From the NCBI RefSeq assembly GCF_037200945.1, contig NZ_JBBCGP010000001.1:1920501-1984500 (forward strand): a stretch of DNA of 64,000 nt, given 5' to 3'. Both the position numbers and the translations under genes were made by a program. Origin of the DNA: Methylovirgula sp. GTDB taxonomy: Bacteria > Pseudomonadota > Alphaproteobacteria > Rhizobiales > Beijerinckiaceae. A model generated the notes under the pieces. It searched no databases. It worked only from the letters and a program-made list of their open reading frames with translations, and was not told where the DNA came from. Shown here in pieces: positions 24,979 through 34,281 of the stretch (position 1 is its first letter; each line of letters opens with the position of its first letter).

Positions 24979-26376
24979 ATGACAGAAACCATCATCGACG
25001 GCGATGCCTTCAATATCATTGTCGAGGGCGACGCGGACGCCCCGGCGATCTTGCTGGTGCATTCGCTGGGGACCAATCTTCATGTTTTCGATCGGCAAGT
25101 CGCGGCCCTGACACCGCACTTCCGGCTTGTCCGCTTCGATGCGCGGGGCCATGGCGGCAGTCGCGTCAGCGAGGGGCCCTATTCGATCGATCAGCTCGGC
25201 AAGGACGCCCTCGCGGTCCTCGATGCGTTGAAGATCGATAAGGCGCATTTTGTCGGTCTATCGGCGGGCGGCCTTATCGGGCTGTGGCTGCTGCGTCATG
25301 CGCCGGAGCGGATCGAACGTGCTGTTCTCGCCAATGTCGCAGCGCAGATCGGCAGCGCGGATATCTGGAACGAGCGCATCCGCACGGTGGCGGCAAATGG
25401 CGTCGAAGCCCTCGCGCCGGGTCTCGTCGAGAATTGGTTCACCCGGCAATATCGCGAGCAGCATCCCGAAGTGATCGAACGTTTTGAACAGACGCTGGCG
25501 GCGATGAGCTCCGAGGGTTATGCGGGCGGCGCCGTGGCTGTGCGGGATGCCGATTTCCGCTCTGGGCTCGCCGAGGTTCGCCATCCAGTTCTTGTGGTCG
25601 TTGGCAAGCATGATTCGGTGACGCCGCCAGGCGTCGGCGCTTTGGTTGCGGGCGCTATTCCCGGGGCGAAGACTGTGACTCTGGAAGCGGCGCATCTGTC
25701 GCCGGTCGAAGCCGCCGAGGCGTTCAACGATGCCGTCCTCGAATTTTTGCTCGATGCGGGCATAGAACCCGAAGTCGGAGCGCTGGCGAGCGAAGCGCCG
25801 CCGAAACGGCCTCGTAAACCCCGCACGCCAAAGCCAAAGCCCGCGCCAATCGCGGAGCCCGCGCACGAAGTTCATGCCGGGCCTGTCGCGGTCGAACCGC
25901 CGAAGCCGCGGCCCCGCGCCGCGCCGAAACCGAAGGCTGAAGAACCGGCGGTTCCGGCCCCGGTTGCACGGCCCGCACGTAAATCAGCGGCCAAGAAATC
26001 CACGCCCAAGAAATCAGCGGCCAAGAAATCCATGGCGAAGAAATCTGCCGCGAAAAAAACGACGCGCAAAGCCGTTGCGAAAAAACGCGTCGTGAAAAAG
26101 GCGACGGTCAAGAAGGTCGCGGCGAAGAAGGCCGGACTGAAGAAGGCGGTCAAAAAATCGGCGCGTAAACAGGCTGCCAAAAAGCACACGGTCGCCAAAA
26201 AGGCACCACGCAAAACGGCAGCGAAAAAACACGCGTCCAAGAAGGCAGTGAAAAAGGCGGCTCGCAAGGGCGTGGTCAAGAAGCTGGCGCGCAAAACGGC
26301 CAAGCGTTCGGCGAAGAAAGCGATCGTCAGGAAAACGCTGCGTCGAGGCCCGGCGCGTCGCGGCGGACGGCGGTAA
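24979..26376 (+). CDS. Alpha/beta hydrolase (3-oxoadipate enol-lactonase-like) fused to histone H1-like Lys/Ala-rich tail
   Basis: 465 residues; GGGAGAAAG upstream of ATG 24979. Residues 1-260 are a full alpha/beta hydrolase close to 3-oxoadipate enol-lactonase: HSLGTN oxyanion loop, FDARGHGGS, nucleophile Ser95 in GLSAGG, Asp212 in GKHDSVTP and His239 in EAAHLSP. Residues 276-333 are a Pro/Lys-rich linker. Residues 334-465 consist of repeating A-K-K and K-K-x units with Ala, Arg, Thr and Val and not a single Asp or Glu, ending RRGPARRGGRR. This tail resembles histone H1 C-terminal domains and bacterial H1-like nucleoid proteins. No other pca gene is adjacent, so catechol degradation is uncertain. 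The tail probably binds DNA or RNA (inference). Confidence 0.85.
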   Translation: MTETIIDGDAFNIIVEGDADAPAILLVHSLGTNLHVFDRQVAALTPHFRLVRFDARGHGGSRVSEGPYSIDQLGKDALAVLDALKIDKAHFVGLSAGGLIGLWLLRHAPERIERAVLANVAAQIGSADIWNERIRTVAANGVEALAPGLVENWFTRQYREQHPEVIERFEQTLAAMSSEGYAGGAVAVRDADFRSGLAEVRHPVLVVVGKHDSVTPPGVGALVAGAIPGAKTVTLEAAHLSPVEAAEAFNDAVLEFLLDAGIEPEVGALASEAPPKRPRKPRTPKPKPAPIAEPAHEVHAGPVAVEPPKPRPRAAPKPKAEEPAVPAPVARPARKSAAKKSTPKKSAAKKSMAKKSAAKKTTRKAVAKKRVVKKATVKKVAAKKAGLKKAVKKSARKQAAKKHTVAKKAPRKTAAKKHASKKAVKKAARKGVVKKLARKTAKRSAKKAIVRKTLRRGPARRGGRR

Positions 26377-26385
26377 AAGGCGGCA

Positions 26386-27825
26386 TCAGGAAGATGCTTG
26401 TAGCCGCGCGAGGATCGGCCTTAACCGGGCGACGGCGACCTCGCGCAGATTTGCGATGTCGAATACATAGACGAAGAAACAGTAGATCAGGGTCCCAGCG
26501 GTGACCTGCTCGACGAGCGTCAATAATCCAGGATGGCGCTCGCGCAGCGGCAAGAGCGCGGCAGCCATGGCAGCCGTTGCGAGCGCAGCGAGGGCAAGGT
26601 CGCGCGGGCGCGGCCATTGCGGCTTGGTAAAACTCGCCATAACGACAAGCGCGATTAGACCAGCGATGTAGGCGCCAGTCTGAGCGATGGCGAGGCTCGA
26701 CGCATCCGAGTTCTTCGGCAGGACGACGATCAGCAAAGCATCGACGAGGCAGGCGATCACTGCTGCGGCGATCAGCGGCGCGGTACGTTTGGCAATCTGG
26801 AAGATCGGGTTGATGCCGAACTGCACGATCGCCGAACTGAAGAGGCCGGCCATCATCAGCGTCAGCAATTGCCCGAATGGCCCGCGATAGGCGACCGGGA
26901 CGACGACATTTTCGACGGACGGCAACGTCAGCCAGATGCCGGTGCAGGCCGGCAGGACGACGGCGATGACGATCGCCATGTTGCGCGCCACCTGGGTCCT
27001 CGCCTTGCTTGGCCCGTGTTGCTCGTGCAGCGCGACGGCAATCTGAAACAAAACCACGTCGAGCGTTGAGCCGATCGCCTGAATCGCCTTGCTGCCAAGG
27101 TCGAAGGCGAGCGAAAACTGTCCCGTCTCCGAGAAACCATAGAGCGTCGCGACGATGGCTCGATTGGCCAAGGGGATCGATAGATAGAGGACGTTCGCGC
27201 AGACGATCGGCAGCGAATAAGAAAAGATCAATTTGGCAGTCGCAAGACTCGCATGCTGGCGCGTCGTGCCGTGATCGCGCAGCGCTGCGCGCGCGGTAAT
27301 AACGGCGCCGGACATGCTGAGGATGCTCCCGGCGAGCGCCATGGTGGCGGAGTGAAAGATAAAAGCCCCGCCGCCTGTCAGTAACAAGGCCAAAGCATTC
27401 TTCACCAGGACAAGCCGGGTATAGAGCTGGTCGTGGAATCGTGCACGCACAAGAGCGGTGTTGTAATCGAAAACGCCGTTCGAGACCGCTGTGACCAGCG
27501 CCAGTGCGATCAGTCCGTTCGAAAGCTTGAAATGTGCGCCGGAGAGAAACATCACGCTCGACGCCACGCCGATCGACAGGGCAATGGTGATGAAGCTGAC
27601 ATCGAGCGTCGCGCGCAGGGTCGGGTTTTCGGTGCGCACGCGTTCGGAATAGAAACGTGTCGCGCCGAGTTTCAGACAATCGAAAAACGCGCTCTGCACT
27701 GCAACGGCGACGGCGAAGGCCAATGCGAAACGGCCATATTCGGCAGGCCCGAGGAACCTCGCGACCAGAAGGCCAATCGCAAAATTACAGAGAACATTGA
27801 AGAAAAACGCGGCAAGAACCCTCAT
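26386..27825 (-). CDS. Polysaccharide flippase (Wzx/MVF-like)
   Basis: 479 residues with about 12-14 hydrophobic segments spread over its length. The N-terminus FFFNVLCNFAIGLLVARFLGPAEYGRFALA is the signature of the polysaccharide transporter family that flips lipid-linked oligosaccharides across the inner membrane (LGPxxYGxxA). A loop KIDR-like polar patch is absent, but SYSLPIVCANVLYLSIPLANRAI matches the central conserved helix. No glycosyltransferases lie beside it, so the substrate is unknown. It converges on the hydrolase-histone gene with nine bases between stops. Confidence 0.8.
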   Translation of the reverse strand: MRVLAAFFFNVLCNFAIGLLVARFLGPAEYGRFALAFAVAVAVQSAFFDCLKLGATRFYSERVRTENPTLRATLDVSFITIALSIGVASSVMFLSGAHFKLSNGLIALALVTAVSNGVFDYNTALVRARFHDQLYTRLVLVKNALALLLTGGGAFIFHSATMALAGSILSMSGAVITARAALRDHGTTRQHASLATAKLIFSYSLPIVCANVLYLSIPLANRAIVATLYGFSETGQFSLAFDLGSKAIQAIGSTLDVVLFQIAVALHEQHGPSKARTQVARNMAIVIAVVLPACTGIWLTLPSVENVVVPVAYRGPFGQLLTLMMAGLFSSAIVQFGINPIFQIAKRTAPLIAAAVIACLVDALLIVVLPKNSDASSLAIAQTGAYIAGLIALVVMASFTKPQWPRPRDLALAALATAAMAAALLPLRERHPGLLTLVEQVTAGTLIYCFFVYVFDIANLREVAVARLRPILARLQASS

Positions 27826-28055
27826 GCCGGGGGCTCAGCGGCTGGCATGGCCGGGGCTTCGGCGAAGTAATAGGCACGGGGTGGATGAGGGTGCGGCGTG
27901 ATCATTTGAGCTGCTGCTTTGTAATCAATTTTTCTTGTGAATGTGTTGCGGGCAGGGCCGGACGCCAAAGGCATTCCCCCAACTCGCCTTATAGCCTCGG
28001 AGAGGGTTGATAAAGACTGCTTTCTTACGCATGGCTTTGGCGCTAGGAACGCCCA

Positions 28056-28787
28056 ATGGCAACAAACGTCACGCTTTCCGCAGCCGCAGCGGCCGGACTC
28101 TTGTCCTTTCTCAGCCCCTGCGTTCTACCACTCGTTCCTCCCTATCTGACCTTTATCGCCGGTACGACCATCGAGGACGTGGCGACTGAAAAAGTCGGAC
28201 GCGCCCGGCGCGACATTTTCCTTGCGGCGGTCCTGTTCGTTGCCGGTTTCTCGACGGTCTTCGTGGCGCTTGGCGCGACAGCCTCATTTTTCGGCCAGGC
28301 GTTACGCGCTCATATCGCGACCCTGTCGCTTCTCGCCGGTTTCGCGATCATCGCGATGGGCCTGCATTTCCTCGGCGTTTTCCGTCTGAATCTGCTCTAT
28401 CGGGAAAAACGCCTCGAGGTTCAAAAGCCGCTCGGTCTCTGGGGCGCTTATGTCATGGGGCTCGCGTTCGCGTTTGGCTGGACGCCGTGCATCGGGCCGA
28501 TTCTCGCCGCCATTCTGGCGATCGCGGCGTCGGAAGCGACGGCCGCGCGCGGCGCCGGTCTGTTGGCGATCTATTCGCTCGGGCTTGGCGTTCCGTTTTT
28601 GCTCGCCGCCGCGGCGCTCGGGCCGTTCCTGGGCTTTTTGAAAAGGTTCAAGGCACATTTCGGCAGCGTTGAGCGCGTCGTCGGCGTGCTGCTGATTGCA
28701 ACCGGCGTCGCCTTCCTCACCGGCACAATGCAGAACCTATCCTTCTGGCTGATTCAGGCTTTTCCCGGTCTCGCCAAAATCGGCTGA
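28056..28787 (+). CDS. ccdA: Cytochrome c biogenesis protein CcdA
   Basis: 243 residues, six predicted membrane segments. It carries reducing equivalents from cytoplasmic thioredoxin across the inner membrane to periplasmic thiol proteins, for cytochrome c maturation. The redox pair is Cys22 in FLSPCVLPLVPPY and Cys145 in GWTPCIGPIL, each in its conserved Pro-rich motif. Length matches short CcdA proteins rather than DsbD. It stands alone and abuts the minus-strand binding-protein gene with no gap. Confidence 0.93.
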   Translation: MATNVTLSAAAAAGLLSFLSPCVLPLVPPYLTFIAGTTIEDVATEKVGRARRDIFLAAVLFVAGFSTVFVALGATASFFGQALRAHIATLSLLAGFAIIAMGLHFLGVFRLNLLYREKRLEVQKPLGLWGAYVMGLAFAFGWTPCIGPILAAILAIAASEATAARGAGLLAIYSLGLGVPFLLAAAALGPFLGFLKRFKAHFGSVERVVGVLLIATGVAFLTGTMQNLSFWLIQAFPGLAKIG

Positions 28788-29909
28788 TTATTGGGTCGCA
28801 AGTTCGCCATATTCGAGCTGATCCTCGTAGCCGCGGCGCCATACATAGACAGCATAATCCGGCGTGGTGACATCTCCCTTCGCGTCATAGGTGAGCGTGC
28901 CGAGAACGGTTGGAAACGGCCGACCGGAATGGATCGTCTTGGCGATTGTCACGGGGTCGAATGTGCCCGCGGCTTTTGCCGCCTGCGCCAACACTTCGAC
29001 GGCGGCGTAGGCATTGAGGGTGAAAACCTCGGGATCGATATCGCGCGCGCGAAATTCTCTCACCACGCCCGCAGCCTGTAGGCGCCTGCGTGGATCGGCG
29101 GGGAAGGTCATCAGCGCACCCTCGACCGCAGCCTCTCCGGCTCTCGCAAATTCGTCCGACGCCAGGGAATCGGTGCCTAAAAGCTGCGCGGTTATGCTCT
29201 CTGCGCGCATCTTCTTCAGGAGAAGACCGGCGTCCGCATCGCCGCCACCCCAATAAACCAGATCGGCTGCCGCTGCCTTGATCCGTCCGACAAGCCGTCC
29301 GTAATCCTTGCTGCCTTTGTCGATGCCCGCGTAAAGCACATCCTGAATGCCGGCTTTGGCAAGCCGCTGCCGAACATCGTCCGCGAGTTCTTTGCCATAG
29401 GCTGTGTTGTCGAACAGGATCGCGATCTTTTTGCCCGTCTGCGCGGCGAGATATTTCGCGGCGACCGCGCTTTGTTGATCGTCACGGCCACAGGTCCGGA
29501 AGATGAGATCAAGGCCGCGTTCAGTGATCTGAGGATTTGTCGCCGAAGGCGTGATTTCGAGAATGGAATGGTTGGCGTAGATCTCCGACGCCGCGAGCGT
29601 GATGCTCGAATAAAAATGCCCAATGACGAAAAAAATCTTCTCGTCCACGAGGCGATTGGCGATGGCTATTCCCTGCTTGAGATCGCCGCGATCATCGAAC
29701 GGGACGATGATGAATTTCTGGCCCAAAACGCCGCCCTTGGCGTTAATGTCCGTAGCCGCCTGTTCGGCGCCATTGCGCAATTGCGTGCCGAAGACCGCAT
29801 CCGGGCCGCTCAAGGGCGCCGCGAGGGCGATCTTGATCTCAGCCCGCGCCGGACTGGCGAGCGCCAAGAGAATTGAAAAGAGCGTCAAAAGAAGAAAATG
29901 GGGCCGCAC
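28788..29909 (-). CDS. LivK-like ABC transporter substrate-binding protein
   Basis: 373 residues with signal peptide FLLLTLFSILLALASPARA, so periplasmic. The fold is the branched-chain amino acid binding family: IKIALAAPLSGPDAVFGTQLRNGAEQA at the mature N-terminus, FVIGHFYSSITLAASEIYAN, PSATNPQITERG, and GKKIAILFDNTAYGKEL opening the second lobe. No permease or ATPase gene is adjacent, so it is either an orphan supplying a distant transporter or the end of a lost operon. The ligand cannot be stated. Confidence 0.88.
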   Translation of the reverse strand: MRPHFLLLTLFSILLALASPARAEIKIALAAPLSGPDAVFGTQLRNGAEQAATDINAKGGVLGQKFIIVPFDDRGDLKQGIAIANRLVDEKIFFVIGHFYSSITLAASEIYANHSILEITPSATNPQITERGLDLIFRTCGRDDQQSAVAAKYLAAQTGKKIAILFDNTAYGKELADDVRQRLAKAGIQDVLYAGIDKGSKDYGRLVGRIKAAAADLVYWGGGDADAGLLLKKMRAESITAQLLGTDSLASDEFARAGEAAVEGALMTFPADPRRRLQAAGVVREFRARDIDPEVFTLNAYAAVEVLAQAAKAAGTFDPVTIAKTIHSGRPFPTVLGTLTYDAKGDVTTPDYAVYVWRRGYEDQLEYGELATQ

Positions 29910-30022
29910 CGCCGCTGTCCACCCAAGGCTTTGTTTGTCGGTCTGATCCTACTATCTATTTCACGCTGGCGTCCCGGTCTGCGATATCCGGGGGAGGCTT
30001 TTGATGCAGGGAAAGCGTTTTT

Positions 30023-30529
30023 ATGAATGCAGTGATGAGCGATGATCTTTCGGTCGCCCCGGAACGCTTCCGGGAGGCCATGAGCCGCGTGGGCTCGGCT
30101 GTTCATATCGTGACCACCGGAGGCCACGCCGGCTCGGCAGGCATTACCGCCAACGCCGTGACCTCAGTGACGGCCGAACCGCCGACGATGCTATTTTGTC
30201 TCAACAAAACATCGCGGGCCGCGCCGCTCCTGATCCAAAATGGGGTTTTCTGCATCAATACGCTGGCGAGCGCGCATCAGGAATTGTCCGACATTTTCGC
30301 TGGGCGCACGGAGCACGCGCTCGAGGAACGTTTTGCCGCCGCCTCCTGGGGCAAGCTTGTCACCGGCGCGCCTGTGCTGACGACAGCGCTCGTGGCTTTC
30401 GACTGCCGGTTGATCGAGGCCAAGGAAATGTCGACGCACCTGATCCTGATTGGGCGCGTCGAAGCCATCGACGTCGCGCCGAAGACCGAGGCGCTGCTTT
30501 ACATGCACCGCGGTTATAAGCAGATCTGA
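30023..30529 (+). CDS. Flavin reductase family protein
   Basis: 168 residues. The first conserved block FREAMSRVGSAVHIVTT is followed by AGITANAVTSVTAEPPTMLFCLN, GVFCINTLA and the C-terminal LLYMHRGYKQI, all typical of HpaC/RutF-type NAD(P)H:flavin oxidoreductases that hand reduced FMN or FAD to a partner monooxygenase. The partner is not encoded nearby. Start ATG 30023; a second ATG four codons on is possible. Convergent with the next gene. Confidence 0.88.
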   Translation: MNAVMSDDLSVAPERFREAMSRVGSAVHIVTTGGHAGSAGITANAVTSVTAEPPTMLFCLNKTSRAAPLLIQNGVFCINTLASAHQELSDIFAGRTEHALEERFAAASWGKLVTGAPVLTTALVAFDCRLIEAKEMSTHLILIGRVEAIDVAPKTEALLYMHRGYKQI

Positions 30530-30533
30530 GCGT

Positions 30534-31004
30534 CTATTCGCGCGAGAAGAGCTCAACTTCCGTCGTGAAGACCTTCAGCGCGGTCGGGCGCGTGGCGCGG
30601 CCACGCACACGTGAGCGGCGGCGCATCGGCCGGCGCAGACGTATTTCCGGGTCGGTGCCGATCTTGGCGTCGAGCAATGCCGGTTTGGCGAAAAACCGCG
30701 CCCAATCGCTCCAGGGTCCGATCAGAGCTGCGATATCGGTCGCACGAGATAGCGTGATTGAGAGATCGGCGTCGGAATGATCAAGGGTCAGGCGGTAAAA
30801 CCGGCGCTGAAGCTTGTCCTCACGCGTGAGGACGACACCGCGATAGGCTTCGATCGGCACGGCAAGGCGCATTTTGACGCCGCCCAGCGCGCGATCGATG
30901 CGAATGCCGCGCGCGCTCAGACGAATGGTCCGCGTTCCACCATCGGCGCGCTGATCAGGCTCATGATAGGCGCAGGCTTCGGGATTGCGATCGAGCTTCG
31001 GCAT
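30534..31004 (-). CDS. Conserved hypothetical protein (DUF6101-like)
   Basis: 156 residues, basic, soluble. It contains TRTIRLSARGIRIDR, RLAVPIEAYRGVVL, RRFYRLTLDHSDADLSITLSRA and a C-terminal Arg-rich strand (RLRRPMRRRSRVRGRATRP). The layout matches a small rhizobial family I tentatively recall as DUF6101; the assignment is from memory. Function unknown. It is divergent from cysQ. Confidence 0.6.
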   Translation of the reverse strand: MPKLDRNPEACAYHEPDQRADGGTRTIRLSARGIRIDRALGGVKMRLAVPIEAYRGVVLTREDKLQRRFYRLTLDHSDADLSITLSRATDIAALIGPWSDWARFFAKPALLDAKIGTDPEIRLRRPMRRRSRVRGRATRPTALKVFTTEVELFSRE

Positions 31005-31320
31005 TGAGTCTTCTCCAAATTACCGTCCCCACTGCGGCTTTGGGAAAAGTTTGCCGGAAGCTTCCTGAAATAGAGAGTAAATCTCTGATTTTCATGGAGA
31101 TTTATGATTTTATGCTTGTCCGACCGTTGGCGGAAAAGCAGCAATTTTAATGAAAATCTCACCTCCGGCCTATTCTGGGATCACGGGTTGCTTCAATCCG
31201 CGCGTGATCGGCCTGAATTTTGCTGCCTTTCACACGAAGATTGCGGCATCGCAAAAATTAATCGGATGCGTGGCTGCGTTTGGCGCCCGGCGCGCGTTCA
31301 ACCCGGATAAGGGGTTGGGC
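31005..31320. other. Divergent intergenic region before cysQ
   Basis: About 315 bases, AT-rich near the middle. A small hairpin AGAGA-GTAAA-TCTCT lies at about 31072-31086. An opening in frame with cysQ begins at ATG 31150, but its translation does not resemble the family and there is no ribosome site, so it is taken as noncoding. It should hold both promoters. Confidence 0.45.
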
Positions 31321-32214
31321 ATGAACATGCCGACATTGGACAGACAGGTCAGCAGCGACAAACGTGAGGCGTCGGATATGCCCCGGTCGCAAGCCTTGGA
31401 TATGGAAAGTCTGTCGCACGATCATTCACTGGTCGCGGGGGTCATTGAGGCCGCGCGCGCCGCCGGCGAAATTGCGCGCGCCTACTTCCGGCCAGGCGAG
31501 AAAACCGTCGCCGGTATACACAAGAAAGCGGATGGCTCGCCGGTCACCGAAGCCGATCTTGCTGCGAACCTCCTGCTTGAGGAGAGTCTGCGTCAGCTCA
31601 TACCCGAAGCCGGCTGGCTCTCCGAAGAATCCGCCGATCTGCCGGGACGTCTGGACCACGATTTCGTTCTGGTCGTCGATCCAATCGATGGAACGCGGAG
31701 TTTCGCCGCCGGCGATCCCGTTTGGGCCGTTTCGGTCGCGCTCGTCCATCGGCAGCGGCCGGTCATCGGCGTTGTCCATGCGCCGGCGCTCAACGAAACC
31801 TATGTCGCCGTCAAGGATTCCGGCGCAAGGCTCAACGGGCAGGCCATCGCCGTCTCGCGTCATGCGCAATTCGACGCTGCGACGCGGGTTGCCGGGCCTT
31901 TGGGCTTTGCACAGCGATTGCGGAATGCGGGTCTTGATTTTGAACTTTTGCCGCGAATTCCTTCGCTGGCGGTGCGCATCTCAAGGGTTGCCGCAGGCGT
32001 GTTGGATGTCGCGCTCATTTCCGCCAATGCGCAGGATTGGGACATTGCGGCCTGCGATCTGATCCTCACCGAGGCGGGTGGCCAATTGATCAATTTGCGC
32101 GGCCGCCAGCCACTCTATAACCGGGTCCATACGTTGCATGGCGAATTGGTGGCCGGGCCAGACGCCCTGCTAACGCACTTTAGGGCCGCGGCCGGCCTTG
32201 CCGCCACGTCGTAA
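31321..32214 (+). CDS. cysQ: 3'(2'),5'-bisphosphate nucleotidase / inositol monophosphatase family
   Basis: 297 residues from ATG 31321, which has AAGGGG seven bases upstream; ATG 31378 is an alternative closer to the family start. It dephosphorylates 3'-phosphoadenosine 5'-phosphate in sulfur metabolism or an inositol phosphate. Motifs: WLSEESAD, the metal-binding DPIDGT at residues 120-125, and WDIAACDLILTEAGG. The order cysQ, DUF4170, kdtA is kept in many Rhizobiales and favours the CysQ-like name over a plain inositol phosphatase. Confidence 0.85.
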   Translation: MNMPTLDRQVSSDKREASDMPRSQALDMESLSHDHSLVAGVIEAARAAGEIARAYFRPGEKTVAGIHKKADGSPVTEADLAANLLLEESLRQLIPEAGWLSEESADLPGRLDHDFVLVVDPIDGTRSFAAGDPVWAVSVALVHRQRPVIGVVHAPALNETYVAVKDSGARLNGQAIAVSRHAQFDAATRVAGPLGFAQRLRNAGLDFELLPRIPSLAVRISRVAAGVLDVALISANAQDWDIAACDLILTEAGGQLINLRGRQPLYNRVHTLHGELVAGPDALLTHFRAAAGLAATS

Positions 32215-32280
32215 GCTTTAGTCCTTGCCTGTTTTTTGCTAGAGCATGGCGTCAAAGTCACGCAAATCGACGGGCATTTC

Positions 32281-32523
32281 ATGGCGGCAAACGATCACAA
32301 ACAGCTTCTTCATCTCGTTTTCGGCGGCGAACTTGTCGATCTGGAGGGCACCGAATTTCGCGATCTCGACGCGATCGATATCGTTGGCGTGTTTCCCGAT
32401 TATCAGTCGGCCTACAAAGCCTGGAAGGCGCGTGCGCAGGCGACCGTCGACAATGCTCACATGCGCTATTTCGTGGCGCATTTGCATCGCCTCCTTGAGC
32501 CAACGGAGCCGCCGAAAAGTTGA
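32281..32523 (+). CDS. DUF4170 family protein
   Basis: 80 residues from ATG 32281 (an upstream in-frame start at 32236 is less likely). The sequence HLVFGGELVDLEGTEFRDL, IVGVFPDYQSAYKAWKA and MRYFVAHLHRLL is the DUF4170 family, a small alphaproteobacterial protein nearly always found before kdtA. Function unknown; the neighbourhood suggests a link to lipopolysaccharide synthesis. Confidence 0.85.
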   Translation: MAANDHKQLLHLVFGGELVDLEGTEFRDLDAIDIVGVFPDYQSAYKAWKARAQATVDNAHMRYFVAHLHRLLEPTEPPKS

Positions 32524-32640
32524 GCTGAAGCCTCACAGCTCTTAAAGCGGGAGAAACCGCTTTTTTCGCGAACAATTTCGCACCTCCGCAAGCTCTGGCC
32601 GCAAACGTCTGTCAAAGATACATGGTTTGCCTCCGGGCGC

Positions 32641-34035
32641 TTGATTGCGGCGCGCTCTGCCTGTTCATTAGGGGCCGCTGGCGTCGCCGCTTGGTTCATC
32701 TTGGCAGTCGTTTGCGTCTTGATCAAAACCCTTCCCATTTTGCCCATTTATCAGGCCGCCAGCGCCGCCTTCGCGCCGCTGAGCCCGCTGGTGCTTTATT
32801 GCCGGCGAAAATTGCGGCGGGACGATTACGATCGCGATGGGGAACGGCTGGGGCGTCCGAGCGAGCCGCGGCCGCCAGGCCCTCTGGCTTGGCTGCATGG
32901 CGCAAGCGTCGGCGAAAGCCTTGCGTTGCTGCCGTTGGTCGAACGGCTCGCCGCACGCGGGTTTACGATTCTGGTCTCGACCGGCACGAGTTCTGCCGCA
33001 GCTCTTATCGTGCCGCGCCTGCCGGCTGGCGCGTTACATCAATTTCTGCCGCTCGACGTACCCCAATTTCTCGCGCGATTTCTGGATTATTGGCGTCCCG
33101 ATCTCGCGCTCATCGCCGACTCGGAGATCTGGCCGAATCTCTTTCTGGCAACCCGGCGCCGTAAAATCCCTCTGCTGCTGATCAATGCGCGAATTTCGCA
33201 AAGCGCGTTTCAGCGCTGGCGATGGTTTCCACGCTTCATTGCAACCGTGCTCGCAAATGTCGATTTATGCCTGGCGCAAAGCGAAGCCGACGCAGAGCGT
33301 TTTGCACTCCTCGGGGCGCGGCATGTCAAAGTCGCGGGAAATCTCAAATACGATGTCAATGCCCCGCCCGCCGACCGGCAGAGCCTTGCGGCGCTCGCCG
33401 TGCGCATTGGTTCGCGCCCGGTTTGGGTCGCAGCCTCCACCCATCGCGGCGAGGAGGAGATCGTGCTCGCTGCGCATCAGGCGATGGCGCAGACGATCCC
33501 CGGCCTGTTGACCATCATCATTCCGCGTCATGCGCGGCGCGGCACGGAGGTTGTCGGCCTCGCCGCCGCGCGTGGCTTCACTGTCGCGCAGCGATCATCC
33601 GAATTCGAAGTCGATGAAAACGCTTTGCCAGATGTCTACGTCGCCGACACGAATGGCGAGCTTGGATTGTTTTATCGCCTGACCGGCATCGCACTTTTAG
33701 GCAAGTCGCTCTTGCCATCCCGCGGCGGCGGTCAGAATCCCATTGAAGCCGCCAAGCTCGGCTGCGCCATCCTGCATGGACTGAACGTTGCCAATTTCGA
33801 GCCGATTTATCGCGCGCTCGACGATGCACGCGGTGCGGTGCCCGTTGCGGATGCCGACACGATCGCGCGCGTCGTCGCAATCCTTCTTGCCGATGCCGGC
33901 CGGTTGAGACTGATGGGGCGCGCTGCGAGCGAGACAGTGAAGAGCCTGGGCGGCGCCTGCGACCGCATCATGAGTGCGATCGAGCCGCACATCGCCCAAC
34001 TCTCGATCGAAAGCCGGCAAACGCCGATGAACTGA
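32641..34035 (+). CDS. kdtA: 3-deoxy-D-manno-octulosonic acid (Kdo) transferase
   Basis: 464 residues with TTG 32641 as the most upstream plausible start. An N-terminal hydrophobic segment (AAWFILAVVCVLIKTLPILPIY) anchors it to the inner membrane. It transfers Kdo from CMP-Kdo to lipid IVA. The glycosyltransferase-30 N-domain has WLHGASVGESLALLPL with the catalytic Glu, TGTSSAA and DSEIWPNL; the C-domain has ASTHRGEEEIVL, IIPRHARRG, YVADTNGELGLFYRL and GGGQNPIEAAKLG. Normally lpxK follows; here it does not. It converges on the DUF2093 gene. Confidence 0.93.
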   Translation: MIAARSACSLGAAGVAAWFILAVVCVLIKTLPILPIYQAASAAFAPLSPLVLYCRRKLRRDDYDRDGERLGRPSEPRPPGPLAWLHGASVGESLALLPLVERLAARGFTILVSTGTSSAAALIVPRLPAGALHQFLPLDVPQFLARFLDYWRPDLALIADSEIWPNLFLATRRRKIPLLLINARISQSAFQRWRWFPRFIATVLANVDLCLAQSEADAERFALLGARHVKVAGNLKYDVNAPPADRQSLAALAVRIGSRPVWVAASTHRGEEEIVLAAHQAMAQTIPGLLTIIIPRHARRGTEVVGLAAARGFTVAQRSSEFEVDENALPDVYVADTNGELGLFYRLTGIALLGKSLLPSRGGGQNPIEAAKLGCAILHGLNVANFEPIYRALDDARGAVPVADADTIARVVAILLADAGRLRLMGRAASETVKSLGGACDRIMSAIEPHIAQLSIESRQTPMN

Positions 34036-34059
34036 TCGCAGTTTAACTATCGCGCGAGA

Positions 34060-34281
34060 TCACTTCGCGAGTTTCATGCCCATACGCTGCAATTTGGCGT
34101 GATAGCTCGCGTAAGGCTCCTGCAGATCGACATTCCAATAGCGCAATTCTTCGAGCGGAATCGGGACGCCGGTGGCAGCGCACCGGACGAATGCGCCCGG
34201 CCGCAAAACGCGAATATCGCCGTCGAGATATTCGATTTCGGCCTCGCCGGCGGCTAAAGGGGGACGTTCGTAGCGGTTCAT
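34060..34281 (-). CDS. DUF2093 family protein
   Basis: 73 residues. EAEIEYLDGDIRVLRPGAFVRCAATG, IPLEELRYWNVDLQEPYA are the family core. A small alphaproteobacterial protein with one Cys, of unknown function, usually found close to kdtA and lpxK. Here it is on the opposite strand and faces kdtA directly. Confidence 0.85.
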   Translation of the reverse strand: MNRYERPPLAAGEAEIEYLDGDIRVLRPGAFVRCAATGVPIPLEELRYWNVDLQEPYASYHAKLQRMGMKLAK

